Shown here: positions 8,585-16,281 of the stretch, piece by piece
Layout: every line of letters begins with the position of its first letter
Position numbering within the stretch: position 1 is the stretch's first letter
Origin: Streptomyces olivochromogenes
GTDB taxonomy: Bacteria; Actinomycetota; Actinomycetes; Streptomycetales; Streptomycetaceae
Assembly (NCBI RefSeq): GCF_001514115.1
Contig: NZ_KQ948455.1
Span: forward strand, 48,709-112,708
DNA: 64,000 nucleotides
Direction: 5' to 3'
Notes under the pieces: generated by a model
The model's database searches: none
Seen by the model: the letters and a program-made list of their open reading frames with translations, nothing else
Told to the model about the DNA's origin: nothing
Program-made: the position numbers and the translations under genes

Positions 8585-8705
8585 GACCGCACCACCGCCC
8601 TCACGACGGCACCACCGTGCTTCACGACGGCACCACCGTGCTTCACGACGGCACCACCGTGCTTCACGACCGCACCACCGTGCTTCATGACGGCACCACC
8701 TTCGC
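8581..8705. repeat. 21-bp tandem repeat array spanning a sigma-factor stop codon
   Basis: Six copies start at 8581, 8601, 8622, 8643, 8664 and 8685. The four units from 8601 to 8684 are nearly identical, the first is 20 bp, and the last carries ATG for GTG. Read on the minus strand, each unit contains GTGCCGTCGTGAAG. The sigma-factor gene stops at the TGA in the first-read copy, and every later unit repeats that stop. The last copy supplies the GTG start of the 82-residue membrane protein. The array therefore lengthens the gap between the two genes without altering either protein. Confidence 0.9.
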
Positions 8706-9206
8706 CATGGTCGGTGCCGGTCCGCGCGGCGGGTGCAGCAGTGTCGTCATCGCCCGGGCACAGATCGCCCGGACCCGTTCCACGGGGAGCCCGAGCAGAG
8801 CCGCCGTCTGTTCCTCGGCGACCCCCTCGTACATCCTCAGGACCAGGATCAGCCGCTCCTGGGGCGTCAGCCGGGCCAGGACGGCGACGGCGCCGGCCCC
8901 GGAGGGAGATGGGGATGGGCGGGAGCGTCCCAGGGCCCCGTACTGGTGCCACGCCCCGCGCGCGAAGCGGACGGCCAGCTGCTGGCGGGCCCGGTCGTAC
9001 GGGTCCTCACCGCGCAGCCGGTCCCAGGAGGCGTACGTGTGGGCGAGTGCCAGCGTCAGCAGGCGCCGCGCGCGCGGGTTGGCGTTCGGCGGCTCCGCCG
9101 TGAGCAGTGTGGCGGCATGCAGCAGCCGCCCTGCCGCGCCCGCGACGAACGCCTCGAACTCCCGGGCCCGGCGGGCGTTTTGGAACGCGCGCCGTTCTCG
9201 CACCAC
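8685..9206 (-). CDS. SigE-family ECF RNA polymerase sigma factor
   Basis: About 173 residues. The N-terminal helices (AREFEAFVAGAAGRLLHAATLL) match region 2 of the short actinobacterial SigE family, and the C-terminal block is region 4: LTPQERLILVLRMYEGVAEE, then QTAALLGLPVERVRAICARA forming the helix-turn-helix. The protein would direct RNA polymerase to a specific promoter set. Two adjacent GTG codons (9206 and 9203) follow a GGGAGG, so the exact start is uncertain by one residue. The gene is followed by the repeat array and a small membrane protein, possibly its regulator. Region 2 is weakly conserved compared with full ECF factors. Confidence 0.75.
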   Translation of the reverse strand: MVRERRAFQNARRAREFEAFVAGAAGRLLHAATLLTAEPPNANPRARRLLTLALAHTYASWDRLRGEDPYDRARQQLAVRFARGAWHQYGALGRSRPSPSPSGAGAVAVLARLTPQERLILVLRMYEGVAEEQTAALLGLPVERVRAICARAMTTLLHPPRGPAPTMAKVVPS

Positions 9207-9437
9207 GCCTCCCGCCCGAGGACGACCCTGACGGAACCAAGGGCCCGGCCGTGTACGACGGGCCGCACCGTGTGCGACAAGGACCCGGTCTCATATGAGG
9301 CCAGACGCGGCCCCGCGGTCAAGAGTCCGGCGGGCACACACGTGTGAAGCCGAAAGACACGCGCGGATGAAGCCGCAAGCACACGCGCGTGTGAAGGCTC
9401 AGAAAGGGGCGGGACGGTCGGGAAGCCGACGGGAGGG

Positions 9438-9959
9438 TCAGGAAGCCGGCTGCTCCCCCGCCGCGCCCCCCGGCGTGGCCATCCGGGACGAGAGCGCGCT
9501 GTTGAAGCGCGTGAGGAGCGAGCAGAAGGCCTCGCGCTCCTCCGGCGCCCAGTCGTGGGTCAGCTCGGCCATCAACTGACGCCTGGAGGAGCGCACTTCG
9601 TCGAGACGGGACTGCCCGCGCGGCGACAGCTGGAGCACCACGGCGCGTCCGTCCTCGGGGTGCGAGGTCCGCTTGACGAGACCGGTGTCGACCAGCGGGG
9701 CCACCTGCCGGGTGACAGTCGAGGAGTCGATGCCCATGCTCGCGGCGAGCGCCTTGACGCCCATCGGGCCTTCCTTGTCCAGGCGGTTGAGCAGCAGGTA
9801 TGCGGCGCGGTCCATGGAGTTGCGGACCTGCCCCACCCCGCCGAGCCGGGTCTGTTCGGCACGGCGCGCGAACAACGCGACCTCGTGCTGAAGCGTGTCG
9901 AGGAGACCGGTGTCACCGACGGTCGTCATGTCCATCGACATTTCTGGTGTTGTGGGCAT
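9438..9959 (-). CDS. MarR-family transcriptional regulator
   Basis: 173 residues with a winged helix-turn-helix. The core GPMGVKALAASMGIDSSTVTRQ (helix-turn-helix) is followed by VAPLVDTGLVKRTSHPEDGRAVVLQLSPRG (recognition helix end and the DxR wing). Flanking helices at both ends supply the dimer interface. MarR proteins are dimeric, ligand-responsive repressors that often control a divergent neighbour. Here the divergent gene is ilvA, 141 nt away, but nothing in the sequence proves the target. The tail GGAAGEQPAS is low-complexity. Confidence 0.9.
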   Translation of the reverse strand: MPTTPEMSMDMTTVGDTGLLDTLQHEVALFARRAEQTRLGGVGQVRNSMDRAAYLLLNRLDKEGPMGVKALAASMGIDSSTVTRQVAPLVDTGLVKRTSHPEDGRAVVLQLSPRGQSRLDEVRSSRRQLMAELTHDWAPEEREAFCSLLTRFNSALSSRMATPGGAAGEQPAS

Positions 9960-10106
9960 GGCCGGGGGCTCAATTCATGCGTGGGGAGCTGGGTTGGGGG
10001 AAAGGGTACGCGGCCCGGACGCGGGTCGTACCGACGCTGAGTAAAACCGGTCTCGGCCCGTGGTCACACCAGGAGTCCTCGGGTGTGAACTGCGAGACTG
10101 GTGGTC

Positions 10107-11336
10107 ATGAGCTACAGCACGGCCGACTCCATGCCCAGGGTGACTCTGGACGACGTACGAGGCGCCCAGAAGATGCTCACGGGCGTGGCGCGGACGACCG
10201 CGATGGAGGGCAGCAGGTACCTGTCCCAGCTGGTGGGCGCCCCGGTGCACTTCAAGTGCGAGAACCTCCAGCGCACCGGCTCGTTCAAGTTGCGTGGCGC
10301 GTATGTGCGAATCGCCGGGCTGCTTCCGGAGGAGCGCGCCGCGGGGGTGGTCGCGGCCAGCGCGGGCAACCACGCGCAGGGCGTCGCCCTCGCCTCCTCG
10401 CTGCTCGGCGTGCGCTCCACGGTCTTCATGCCGACCGGCGCCCCGCTGCCGAAGGTCGCGGCCACCCACGACTACGGCGCCGAGGTGAGGCTGCACGGTC
10501 AGGTGGTCGACGAGACACTGGCCGCCGCGCAGGAGTACGCGGCCGAGACGGGCGCGGTGTTCATCCACCCCTTCGACCACCCCGACATCATCGCGGGTCA
10601 GGGCACGGTCGGCCTGGAGATCCTGGAGCAGTGCCCGGAGGTGCGCACGATCGTCGTCGGGATCGGCGGCGGGGGGCTGGCCGCCGGCATCGCGGTCGCG
10701 GTGAAGGCGCTGCGCCCCGATGTACGGATCATCGGCGTGCAGGCGGCGGGGGCGGCGGCGTATCCGCTCTCGCTGGCGGCGGGGCGCCCGGTGTCGATCG
10801 ACAACCCGGCGACGATGGCCGACGGCATCAAGGTCGGACGGCCGGGCGATGTGCCGTTCCGGATCGTCGAGGAGCTGGTGGACGAGGTCCGCACGGTGTC
10901 GGAGAGCCATCTGTCGAGCGCGCTGCTGCTCTGTCTGGAGCGGGCCAAGCTGGTTGTCGAACCGGCGGGCGCGAGCCCCGTCGCGGCGTTGCTGAGCGAG
11001 CCCGGGACCTTCGAGGGCCCGGTCGTCGCGCTGCTGTCGGGCGGCAATGTGGACCCGCTGCTGATGCAGCGCATCCTGCGCCACGGCATGGCCGCGAGCG
11101 GCCGCTACCTCGCGGTCACGCTGCGGCTGACGGACCGTCCCGGCGCTCTGGCCACACTTCTCGGGGTGTTGTCAGTGGCGGACGCTAACGTCCTCGACGT
11201 GAGCCACGTACGGACCGATCCCCGGCTCGGGCTCACGGAGGTGGAGGTCGAGCTGCACCTGGAGACGAAGGGTCCGGAGCACTGCGCCGAGGTCGGCCGC
11301 GCCCTGCGCAAGGCCGGCTACACGGTCATCGACTGA
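10107..11336 (+). CDS. ilvA: Threonine ammonia-lyase with C-terminal ACT domain
   Basis: About 409 residues from the ATG at 10107; a GTG two codons earlier (10101) is the alternative start. The enzyme deaminates L-threonine to 2-oxobutanoate, the first step toward isoleucine. The PLP lysine is Lys61 in RTGSFKLRGA. The Ser/Gly loops are SAGNHAQGVA and GIGGGGLAAG. The catalytic domain ends near residue 320 and is followed by one ACT domain (VTLRLTDRPGALATLLGVLS, then DVSHVRTDPRLGLTEVEVEL). That matches the short single-ACT class rather than the two-ACT E. coli biosynthetic enzyme. The divergent MarR gene may regulate it. Confidence 0.92.
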   Translation: MSYSTADSMPRVTLDDVRGAQKMLTGVARTTAMEGSRYLSQLVGAPVHFKCENLQRTGSFKLRGAYVRIAGLLPEERAAGVVAASAGNHAQGVALASSLLGVRSTVFMPTGAPLPKVAATHDYGAEVRLHGQVVDETLAAAQEYAAETGAVFIHPFDHPDIIAGQGTVGLEILEQCPEVRTIVVGIGGGGLAAGIAVAVKALRPDVRIIGVQAAGAAAYPLSLAAGRPVSIDNPATMADGIKVGRPGDVPFRIVEELVDEVRTVSESHLSSALLLCLERAKLVVEPAGASPVAALLSEPGTFEGPVVALLSGGNVDPLLMQRILRHGMAASGRYLAVTLRLTDRPGALATLLGVLSVADANVLDVSHVRTDPRLGLTEVEVELHLETKGPEHCAEVGRALRKAGYTVID

Positions 11337-11420
11337 TCGGCTGATCGACCGACATCCATCGTTCGAGGTCGGGCATCGTGCGAGGTCAGGGCCCCTGTCC
11401 TCGAACCTCGGAAAAATCTG

Positions 11421-11449
11421 TTGAGTAACGCGATACATCGCGTTACGGT
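11421..11449 (+). promoter_or_regulatory. Promoter overlapped by a perfect 22-bp palindrome (operator) ahead of the ABC exporter
   Basis: Bases 11425-11446 form a perfect inverted repeat, GTAACGCGAT and ATCGCGTTAC around AC. It overlaps a plausible promoter: TTGAGT at 11421-11426, a 17-nt spacer, and TACGGT at 11444-11449. A palindrome filling the spacer is the classic arrangement for a repressor. The CGATACATCG core resembles PadR/TetR-type operators known upstream of DrrAB-like exporters. No PadR gene lies next to it in this window, so the regulator must be elsewhere or be another family. Confidence 0.75.
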
Positions 11450-11568
11450 GTGTCGTGCCCAGTCCTCGCCCGGCCTCTCGCTGCGCTCGTCGCAGCCTGT
11501 GAGGCGGGACGAGACGGGCAAAGGTAAGAAGTTACCGTGAAAATTCCCCAACGACGTGGAGAACTCAC

Positions 11569-12681
11569 ATGCCAGGCGCCATCTATGCCGAAGGCCTGGT
11601 GAAGACCTTCGGTGACGTAAGGGCTCTGGACGGCGTCGATCTCGATGTCCCGGAAGGCACCGTCCTGGGCCTGCTGGGACCGAACGGCGCGGGCAAGACG
11701 ACCGCCGTCCGCTGTCTGACGACCCTCCTGCGCCCCGACAGCGGCAAGGCGGTCGTCGCGGGCGTCGACGTGCTCAAGCACCCCGACGCGGTACGGCGCA
11801 GGGTCGGCCTCTCCGGACAGTTCGCGGCCGTCGACGAGTACCTGACCGGCCGCGAGAACCTCCAGATGGTCGGCCAGCTCTACCAGATGAGGGCGAAGGC
11901 CGCGAAGGTCCGCGCGGCGGAGCTCCTCGAGCAGTTCAACCTGACGGAGGCCGCCGACCGCCCCGCGAAGACGTACTCGGGCGGTATGCGCCGCCGGCTC
12001 GACCTGGCCGCCGCGCTGGTCGTCTCACCGCCGGTGATGTTCATGGACGAGCCGACGACCGGCCTCGACCCGCGCAACCGGCAGCAGCTGTGGGAGGTCA
12101 TCAAGCAGCTGGTCTCCGACGGTACGACCCTGCTGCTGACCACGCAGTACCTGGAAGAGGCCGATCACCTCGCGCACGACATCTGTGTGGTCGACCACGG
12201 CCGCGTGATCGCCCGCGGTACCGCCGACCAGCTCAAGGCGCAGACCGGCGGCGAGCGCGTCGAGGTCGTCGTGCACGAGCGTGAGCACATAGCGACGGCC
12301 TCGGAGGTGCTCCGCGGCTTCGGCAAGGGCGAGACGACCGTCGAGGAACACACCCGCAAGCTCACCGTGCCCGTCACCGGCGGCGCGAAGCTCCTCGCGG
12401 AGGTCATACGCGAGCTGGACGGCCGCGGCATCGAGATCGACGACATCGGGCTGCGCAGGCCCACGCTCGACGACGTCTTCCTCTCCCTGACCGGGCATGT
12501 CGCCGAGGTGAAGGACGAGGAGAACGGGGTGGCGGGGGACACGAGGGGCCGCAAGCCGAAGAAGGACCCGGCGAAGAAGGACCCCGCGACGGACCCGGCG
12601 AAGAACGAAACCGCGCAGAGCGAAACGGCGCAGACCGAACCAGCGCAGAGCGAAACCGCGCAGACGGAGGCCACGAAGTGA
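11569..12681 (+). CDS. DrrA-type ABC transporter ATP-binding subunit
   Basis: 370 residues. Walker A is GPNGAGKTT (37-45), the signature is YSGGMRRRLDLA (136-147) and Walker B is VMFMDEP (156-162). The DrrA-type C-terminal domain extends to about residue 320 and ends RRPTLDDVFLSLTGH. Such proteins power export of drugs or lipids with a DrrB-type permease, which follows. The last 45 residues are a charged tail of short repeats (KKDPAKKDPATDPAK, then ETAQSETAQTEPAQSETAQT), unlike the rest of the family and clearly expanded by slippage. The stop overlaps the GTG of a 32-codon frame at 12678. Confidence 0.92.
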   Translation: MPGAIYAEGLVKTFGDVRALDGVDLDVPEGTVLGLLGPNGAGKTTAVRCLTTLLRPDSGKAVVAGVDVLKHPDAVRRRVGLSGQFAAVDEYLTGRENLQMVGQLYQMRAKAAKVRAAELLEQFNLTEAADRPAKTYSGGMRRRLDLAAALVVSPPVMFMDEPTTGLDPRNRQQLWEVIKQLVSDGTTLLLTTQYLEEADHLAHDICVVDHGRVIARGTADQLKAQTGGERVEVVVHEREHIATASEVLRGFGKGETTVEEHTRKLTVPVTGGAKLLAEVIRELDGRGIEIDDIGLRRPTLDDVFLSLTGHVAEVKDEENGVAGDTRGRKPKKDPAKKDPATDPAKNETAQSETAQTEPAQSETAQTEATK

Positions 12682-12776
12682 GTGCCGTGAATCCTGTTCG
12701 CTCGTCTCGGTCAGGTTCCATCTCGCCGCGCATCCGCGACCGGCGGCCCAACGCCTTGAAGGAGCAGGCGAAGTGA
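12678..12776 (+). CDS. 32-codon coupling frame between exporter ATPase and permease
   Basis: GTG at 12678 overlaps the ATPase stop (GTGA), and this frame stops in the TGA of a second GTGA at 12773-12776 that starts the permease. The frame begins MSAVN, exactly as the permease does (MSAVN), and the DNA around both starts is similar (AAGTGAGTGCCGTGAA versus AAGTGAGCGCTGTGAA). It is either a translational-coupling peptide or the remnant 5' end of a duplicated permease gene. The peptide itself (Arg/Ser/Pro-rich) has no recognisable domain. It contains GAAGGAGCAGG near its end, a good Shine-Dalgarno for the permease. Confidence 0.55.
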   Translation: MSAVNPVRSSRSGSISPRIRDRRPNALKEQAK

Positions 12777-13579
12777 GCGCTGTGAACGATTCCCTGGTCA
12801 TCGCCCGCCGGAACTTGATTCGGATGACCCGGATTCCCGAAATGATTCTGTTTGGGCTAATTCAGCCAATCATGTTCGTGGTGCTGTTCACGTACGTGTT
12901 CGGCGGTTCCATGCAGATCGGCAACAGCGCCAATCTGGACGTCTACAAGAACTTCCTGATGGCGGGCATCTTCGCGCAGACCGTCACGTTCGCCACCGCC
13001 AGTTCCGGTGCGGGCATCGCCGACGACATGCACAAGGGCCTGATCGACCGGTTCCGCTCGCTGCCCATGGCGCGCGGCGCGGTGCTGACCGGGCGTACCG
13101 TTGCGGACCTCGTGCAGACGGCCTTGACGCTGTTCGTCCTCGCGATCGTCGCGTTGATCGTAGGTTGGCGCCCCGGCTCCGTGGAGACGACCAACTTCGG
13201 GAAGATCTTGGGCGGCTTCGGCCTGCTGCTTCTTCTGGGGTACGCCTTCACGTGGATCGGCGCGCTGATCGGCCTGTCGGTGCGCACACCGGAGGCGGCC
13301 ACCTCCGGCGGACTGATCTGGCTGTTCCCGGTGACCTTCATCTCGAACGCGTTCGTGGACTCCAGCAAGATGACCCCGTGGCTGCGTCACATCGCTGAGT
13401 GGAACCCGTTCAGCGCGACCGTTCAGGCGTGCCGCAAGCTCTTCGGCGACCCAGGCCTGTCCCCGTCAGATGCCTGGCCGATGCAGCACCCCGTGTGGGC
13501 GTCGCTGATCTACTCGATCCTGATCATCGTCGTCTTCCGCACGCTCGCGGTCCGCAAGTACCGCCGGGCGACCAGTTGA
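12773..13579 (+). CDS. DrrB-type ABC-2 exporter permease
   Basis: 268 residues with six predicted membrane helices, for example ILFGLIQPIMFVVLFTYVFG, AFTWIGALIGLSV and SLIYSILIIVVFRTLAV. The family block RTPEAATSGGLIWLFPVTFI is intact. It forms the membrane part of the exporter with the ATPase just upstream. Start is the GTG at 12773, coupled to the 32-codon frame. A second copy of the same gene, 5'-truncated and frameshifted, lies 5.5 kb downstream at 19147-19694. That copy indicates either an original tandem pair or a duplication split by the insertions between them. Confidence 0.9.
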   Translation: MSAVNDSLVIARRNLIRMTRIPEMILFGLIQPIMFVVLFTYVFGGSMQIGNSANLDVYKNFLMAGIFAQTVTFATASSGAGIADDMHKGLIDRFRSLPMARGAVLTGRTVADLVQTALTLFVLAIVALIVGWRPGSVETTNFGKILGGFGLLLLLGYAFTWIGALIGLSVRTPEAATSGGLIWLFPVTFISNAFVDSSKMTPWLRHIAEWNPFSATVQACRKLFGDPGLSPSDAWPMQHPVWASLIYSILIIVVFRTLAVRKYRRATS

Positions 13580-13696
13580 TGGCTCCGTCTTCCCGGATTC
13601 CTTTCGCGAAAGTCGGCTAGGTTGCCGTTGGCCTGGGTGCGCCTAGGGACACTGACCCATCTCGAAGTCCCCCCACGAGATGGACGCTGTTGGTCG

Positions 13697-13732
13697 ATTC
13701 CGCCCCGCCGATCTCATCTGGCGAGGCGGAAT
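13697..13732. terminator. Hairpin downstream of the exporter permease
   Basis: ATTCCGCCCCGCC (13697-13709) pairs with GGCGAGGCGGAAT (13720-13732) with one mismatch and a 10-nt loop. There is no clear U-tract, as is common in Streptomyces. A second, weaker hairpin (CCATCTCG with CGAGATGG, 13657-13683) precedes it. These could terminate the exporter operon or be ends of a lost mobile element. Confidence 0.5.
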
Positions 13733-13765
13733 TACCAAACGGCGTCCCGTTTCCACGGGAGGGGA

Positions 13766-14253
13766 TCAGGGTCCTGTTTCATCCTGGAGTAACAGCACCC
13801 GACGGCGCCTCAGCCGCCCCCGAGGGGCCGGTGATTGCATGCTCAGCACCTTCGCCTTGGGGCCGCTCAGCACCTCCGTGAGGTACTGCCGCACGATCTT
13901 TCCGAGCAACTCTCCTATGTGGACCCGTTCTCGGTATGTGGCTTGCCGAAACGCAAGGTACTCCTCAGCGCTCAGTATGGCGTGCATCGATCGAGCGTCA
14001 GGGTGCATGTAACCGCAGCAGATCAGACGCACACAGAAGCCGAGCCTGGTGTCTCGGACCTTCGGCGTACGCCACGGGTAGTGGGGATAACCCTTGAGCT
14101 CCTCCCTGCAGCGGCCGAGGACCTCGAACATCTCTGTTTTGTTCCTGTGCTTCTCCAGGCCGTAGTGATGCCGGAACCAGTCGTGCCGATCAGGGTCGGC
14201 TATTTCGCGCTGGGCGCGCTCTACGCGCCTCGTGATGCCGGCGTAAACTTCCC
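13766..14253 (-). pseudogene. 5'-truncated gene cut by a transposase remnant, possibly GIY-YIG-like
   Basis: The minus-strand frame from about 14253 to 13766 encodes about 160 plausible residues. It begins EVYAGITRRVERAQREIADP, reminiscent of the first strands of a GIY-YIG nuclease domain, and continues with RDTRLGFCVRLICCGYMHPD and LGKIVRQYLTEVL. Upstream of 14253 the same open frame is only the antisense of a transposase fragment. A real start is therefore missing, and the gene was most likely beheaded when the IS sequence arrived. I do not recognise the family with certainty. The Arg-rich C-terminus (RGRLRRRRVLLLQ) may be frame noise. Confidence 0.4.
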
Positions 14254-14255
14254 GG

Positions 14256-14593
14256 CCCTGGCGGGCGCGGTCCACGACATCAGGGCAGCCCGCTCCCATG
14301 GCCTGCTCGACGCCCTCGACGCCCTCGACACCGGCGGCATCCGGTGTTGGGCCGACAAGGCGTACCAGGGCTCCGGCCCCGCCGTCCGCGTCCCCTTCCG
14401 CGGCCGCTGGAACAAGCACTCCGCCGGGAAGAAGGCCGTCAACCGTGCCCACGCGAAGATCCGCGCACTCGGCGAACAGGCCATGGCCACCCTCAAGTCC
14501 TGGCGCCTGCTGTGGAAGCTCCGCTGCAGCACCACCCGCATCACCGACCTCGTCAAGGCCGTCCTCACCCTGGAGCTGACCGCCTCAACCTGA
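14256..14593 (+). pseudogene. IS5-family DDE transposase, C-terminal remnant
   Basis: About 112 codons matching the C-terminal third of IS5-type (DDE_Tnp_4) transposases common in Streptomyces: AGAVHDIRAARSHGLLDAL, then IRCWADKAYQGSGP, the KKAVNRAHAKIRALGEQAMA helix holding the catalytic Glu region, and the LKSWRLLWKLRC end. The N-terminal two thirds, including the first catalytic Asp, are absent. A related and more decayed copy lies on the same strand at 18430-18700. Confidence 0.8.
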
Positions 14594-14626
14594 GGAGGAA
14601 GCCTCACTGCCTTCTATACTCCTGGC

Positions 14627-14968
14627 GTGTTTGATACGTCGAACCTCTTCCACGTTTCATCCATGCTCAATCGGCAGTCGATCGCACAGCATGGCCTGGA
14701 TTGGGCCCGGATGAGCGCCGCACCGGGAATCGCCGGCAGCCGCCGCCCTGAGGTGGAGGGGATCTTCGTCTGTCGGGGCGAGGAGGAAGCAGAGTTCTTC
14801 CTTCAGATCAACAACACCGGTGGGCCGGTTGATCTCTGGTCCGTGGACGGCATCGATGAAGGGTTGCTCCTCGACAACGGCAACGGATTCGTCTACCTGC
14901 CCGGCCGCATACCAGCCGCGCGAGTCCGCCTCGCGCGATCAGACGTTCCTCCGCAGCTTGGTTTTTGA
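14627..14968 (+). CDS. Small ADP-ribosyltransferase-like protein (tentative)
   Basis: 113 residues. The opening FDTSNLFHVSSMLNRQSIAQ then HGLDWARM, followed by a segment reaching EVEGIFVCRGEEEAEFFLQI and VDLWSVDGIDEGL, then GNGFVYLPGRIPAARVRL, has the strand order and LxHVSS...I..HGL...G.F opening of the small ART/Tpt1-DarT-like fold. In that fold an N-terminal His and a later Glu contact NAD. This is pattern recognition, not a confirmed family match. If right, it could modify nucleic acid or protein. No obvious partner gene is adjacent. It sits among IS remnants, suggesting a mobile or decaying toxin-type gene. Confidence 0.5.
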   Translation: MFDTSNLFHVSSMLNRQSIAQHGLDWARMSAAPGIAGSRRPEVEGIFVCRGEEEAEFFLQINNTGGPVDLWSVDGIDEGLLLDNGNGFVYLPGRIPAARVRLARSDVPPQLGF

Positions 14969-14984
14969 CTTCGCGCGGCGGTGC

Positions 14985-15130
14985 GGCTGGGGGCAGGCCC
15001 ACGCGGAATCTGACTGCGAGCTCGGCGAAGGTGTGGTTGCAGCGCAGGTGCGCCAGCCTCGTCAGCGCCTGGCGGCTGCAGGTCAGCCGCCGCCGGGTGC
15101 CGATCAGTCGTCGCCGAGCGGCCAACCCCC
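14985..15130 (-). pseudogene. Transposase N-terminal fragment
   Basis: The minus strand encodes RQALTRLAHLRCNHTFAELA then VRFRVG, the helix-turn-helix opening characteristic of IS5-type transposases (compare LLTLAHLR..DTYARLA.GFGV). Only about 45 codons are recognisable before the frame decays. It is not contiguous with the plus-strand transposase fragments and belongs to a separate insertion. Confidence 0.6.
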
Positions 15131-15318
15131 GCCGCAGCAGCCGCAGTGCGGAATTGGACAGATGCAGCCCGGATGGGTGGGCAATGACTCGGGGGCTCTA
15201 GGCGGAGAAGGTTGCTGTTAGCCGACAACCCATCTACCTGGGGCTTCGTTGTCCTGTCACCGCAACCCCTCGATCTCACAGCCAGGTTGGAAGGGGGCTC
15301 AGTAGTGCCAGGCTCGCG

Positions 15319-15495
15319 GGCAAGTCCCGAACGTGGTCGTGGCCCGCGGAGAACGGTCGGCTGCTGCGCACCCAGATCGACCACGTCTTGGTGAGCCGGG
15401 ATTTCCAGGTGGACTCGGCGCACTTCGTTTCGCTGCCGGGCTCGGACCATCGGGGTCTCGTCGTCGAGCTGGAACTGCACGCGGCATCCAGGTAG
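15319..15495 (+). pseudogene. 3' remnant of an endonuclease/exonuclease/phosphatase (EEP) gene
   Basis: The + frame ending at the TAG 15493-15495 reads RTQIDHVLVSRDFQVDSAHF then VSLPGSDHRGLVVELEL. It contains the IDH(V/I) and SDHRGLVVEL motifs of EEP-superfamily enzymes, where the Asp/His pairs are catalytic. Nothing upstream of about 15319 continues the domain, and no start is present. The full gene was probably about 900 bp, so most of it has been deleted. Confidence 0.65.
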
Positions 15496-15966
15496 TCATG
15501 GGGTGCCGGGCCTGTAGTGATGGTGTGCTGCGCGCAGGGCGCGCAGCTGGTCCTCGAAGCTGAACGCGTCCACGGAGCCGGCGTACGGCACCGGAAGCCA
15601 GACGGCTTCGCCGCTGTGCAGCTTGGCCACGACACGGAGGTTGTGGGTGCTGAGGCGGCGGTCGCCGGGTTGCACCCGCAGGTCCTCGAAGCGGTCGATC
15701 TCGTTCCATTCCAGTCGGTGCCACCGCAGCACTGTGCGGTACCGCAGCCCGTCCTGGCCCGCCTCCAGGCGGCGCCCGAGGAACCCGAAAGCCGTTATCA
15801 GGGTCCCCGCGGCGAGGACCGAGGAGCAGCCCACCCACTGGTCGTGCCCCGGAACACCGAGACCGGCCGCGCCCCCTGCCCCGATCGCCGCAAGCGCGGC
15901 CAGCGCGGTTGCCCAGCGTGCGGACGCGCCCAGGATGCGGAAGGACAGCTCAGCATTGCTTGTCAT
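15496..15966 (-). CDS. Two-TM protein with a bacterial PH-like domain
   Basis: 156 residues from the ATG at 15966, preceded by AAGGA with an 8-nt spacing. The frame stays open upstream, but that part has no ribosome site. Two membrane helices (about 17-38 and 46-64) are followed by a cytoplasmic beta-rich domain, GQDGLRYRTVLRWHRLEWNE then IDRFEDLRV, typical of the bacterial PH family found after TM hairpins. Function is unknown; such proteins are thought to be membrane scaffolds. It converges on the EEP fragment and has no evident operon partner. Confidence 0.6.
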   Translation of the reverse strand: MTSNAELSFRILGASARWATALAALAAIGAGGAAGLGVPGHDQWVGCSSVLAAGTLITAFGFLGRRLEAGQDGLRYRTVLRWHRLEWNEIDRFEDLRVQPGDRRLSTHNLRVVAKLHSGEAVWLPVPYAGSVDAFSFEDQLRALRAAHHHYRPGTP

Positions 15967-16281
15967 CCTGGTGATCCTTCCATCCGCCTGCCGCCGTGCG
16001 TAGATCCCGTCAGGCCGCGATGTGATGACCATGCCCCCCCGGTGCGGGACGGCACGGTCGTCCACGGCTGATCTCAGCGTCTGCTGTCGCCGGGCGCGGG
16101 CAGGCTGGCCCGACACCCTGCCCGCCCTCGTTCTTGGCGCGATCCGTCGGACAATCAGGGGCTGCATGCACCTCGTGCGTCGCTGTGCTTAGGGCCTGTC
16201 CGGCGGATCTTCGTGGCGTCCCCGGTCGCATACGCTGAGGCCGTCCCTTCTGATACCCGGCGCCCCGTCAAGGAAGACCAG

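Noticed and set aside
6981..8705. Tandem arrays as possible CRISPR
   Set aside because: Units are contiguous 22- and 21-bp copies with no unique spacers and no cas genes nearby.
9336..9400. CACACACGTGTG-like repeats upstream of the MarR/sigma region as an operator
   Set aside because: The near-repeats are irregular and lie after the MarR stop, not at a promoter; no clear site could be defended.
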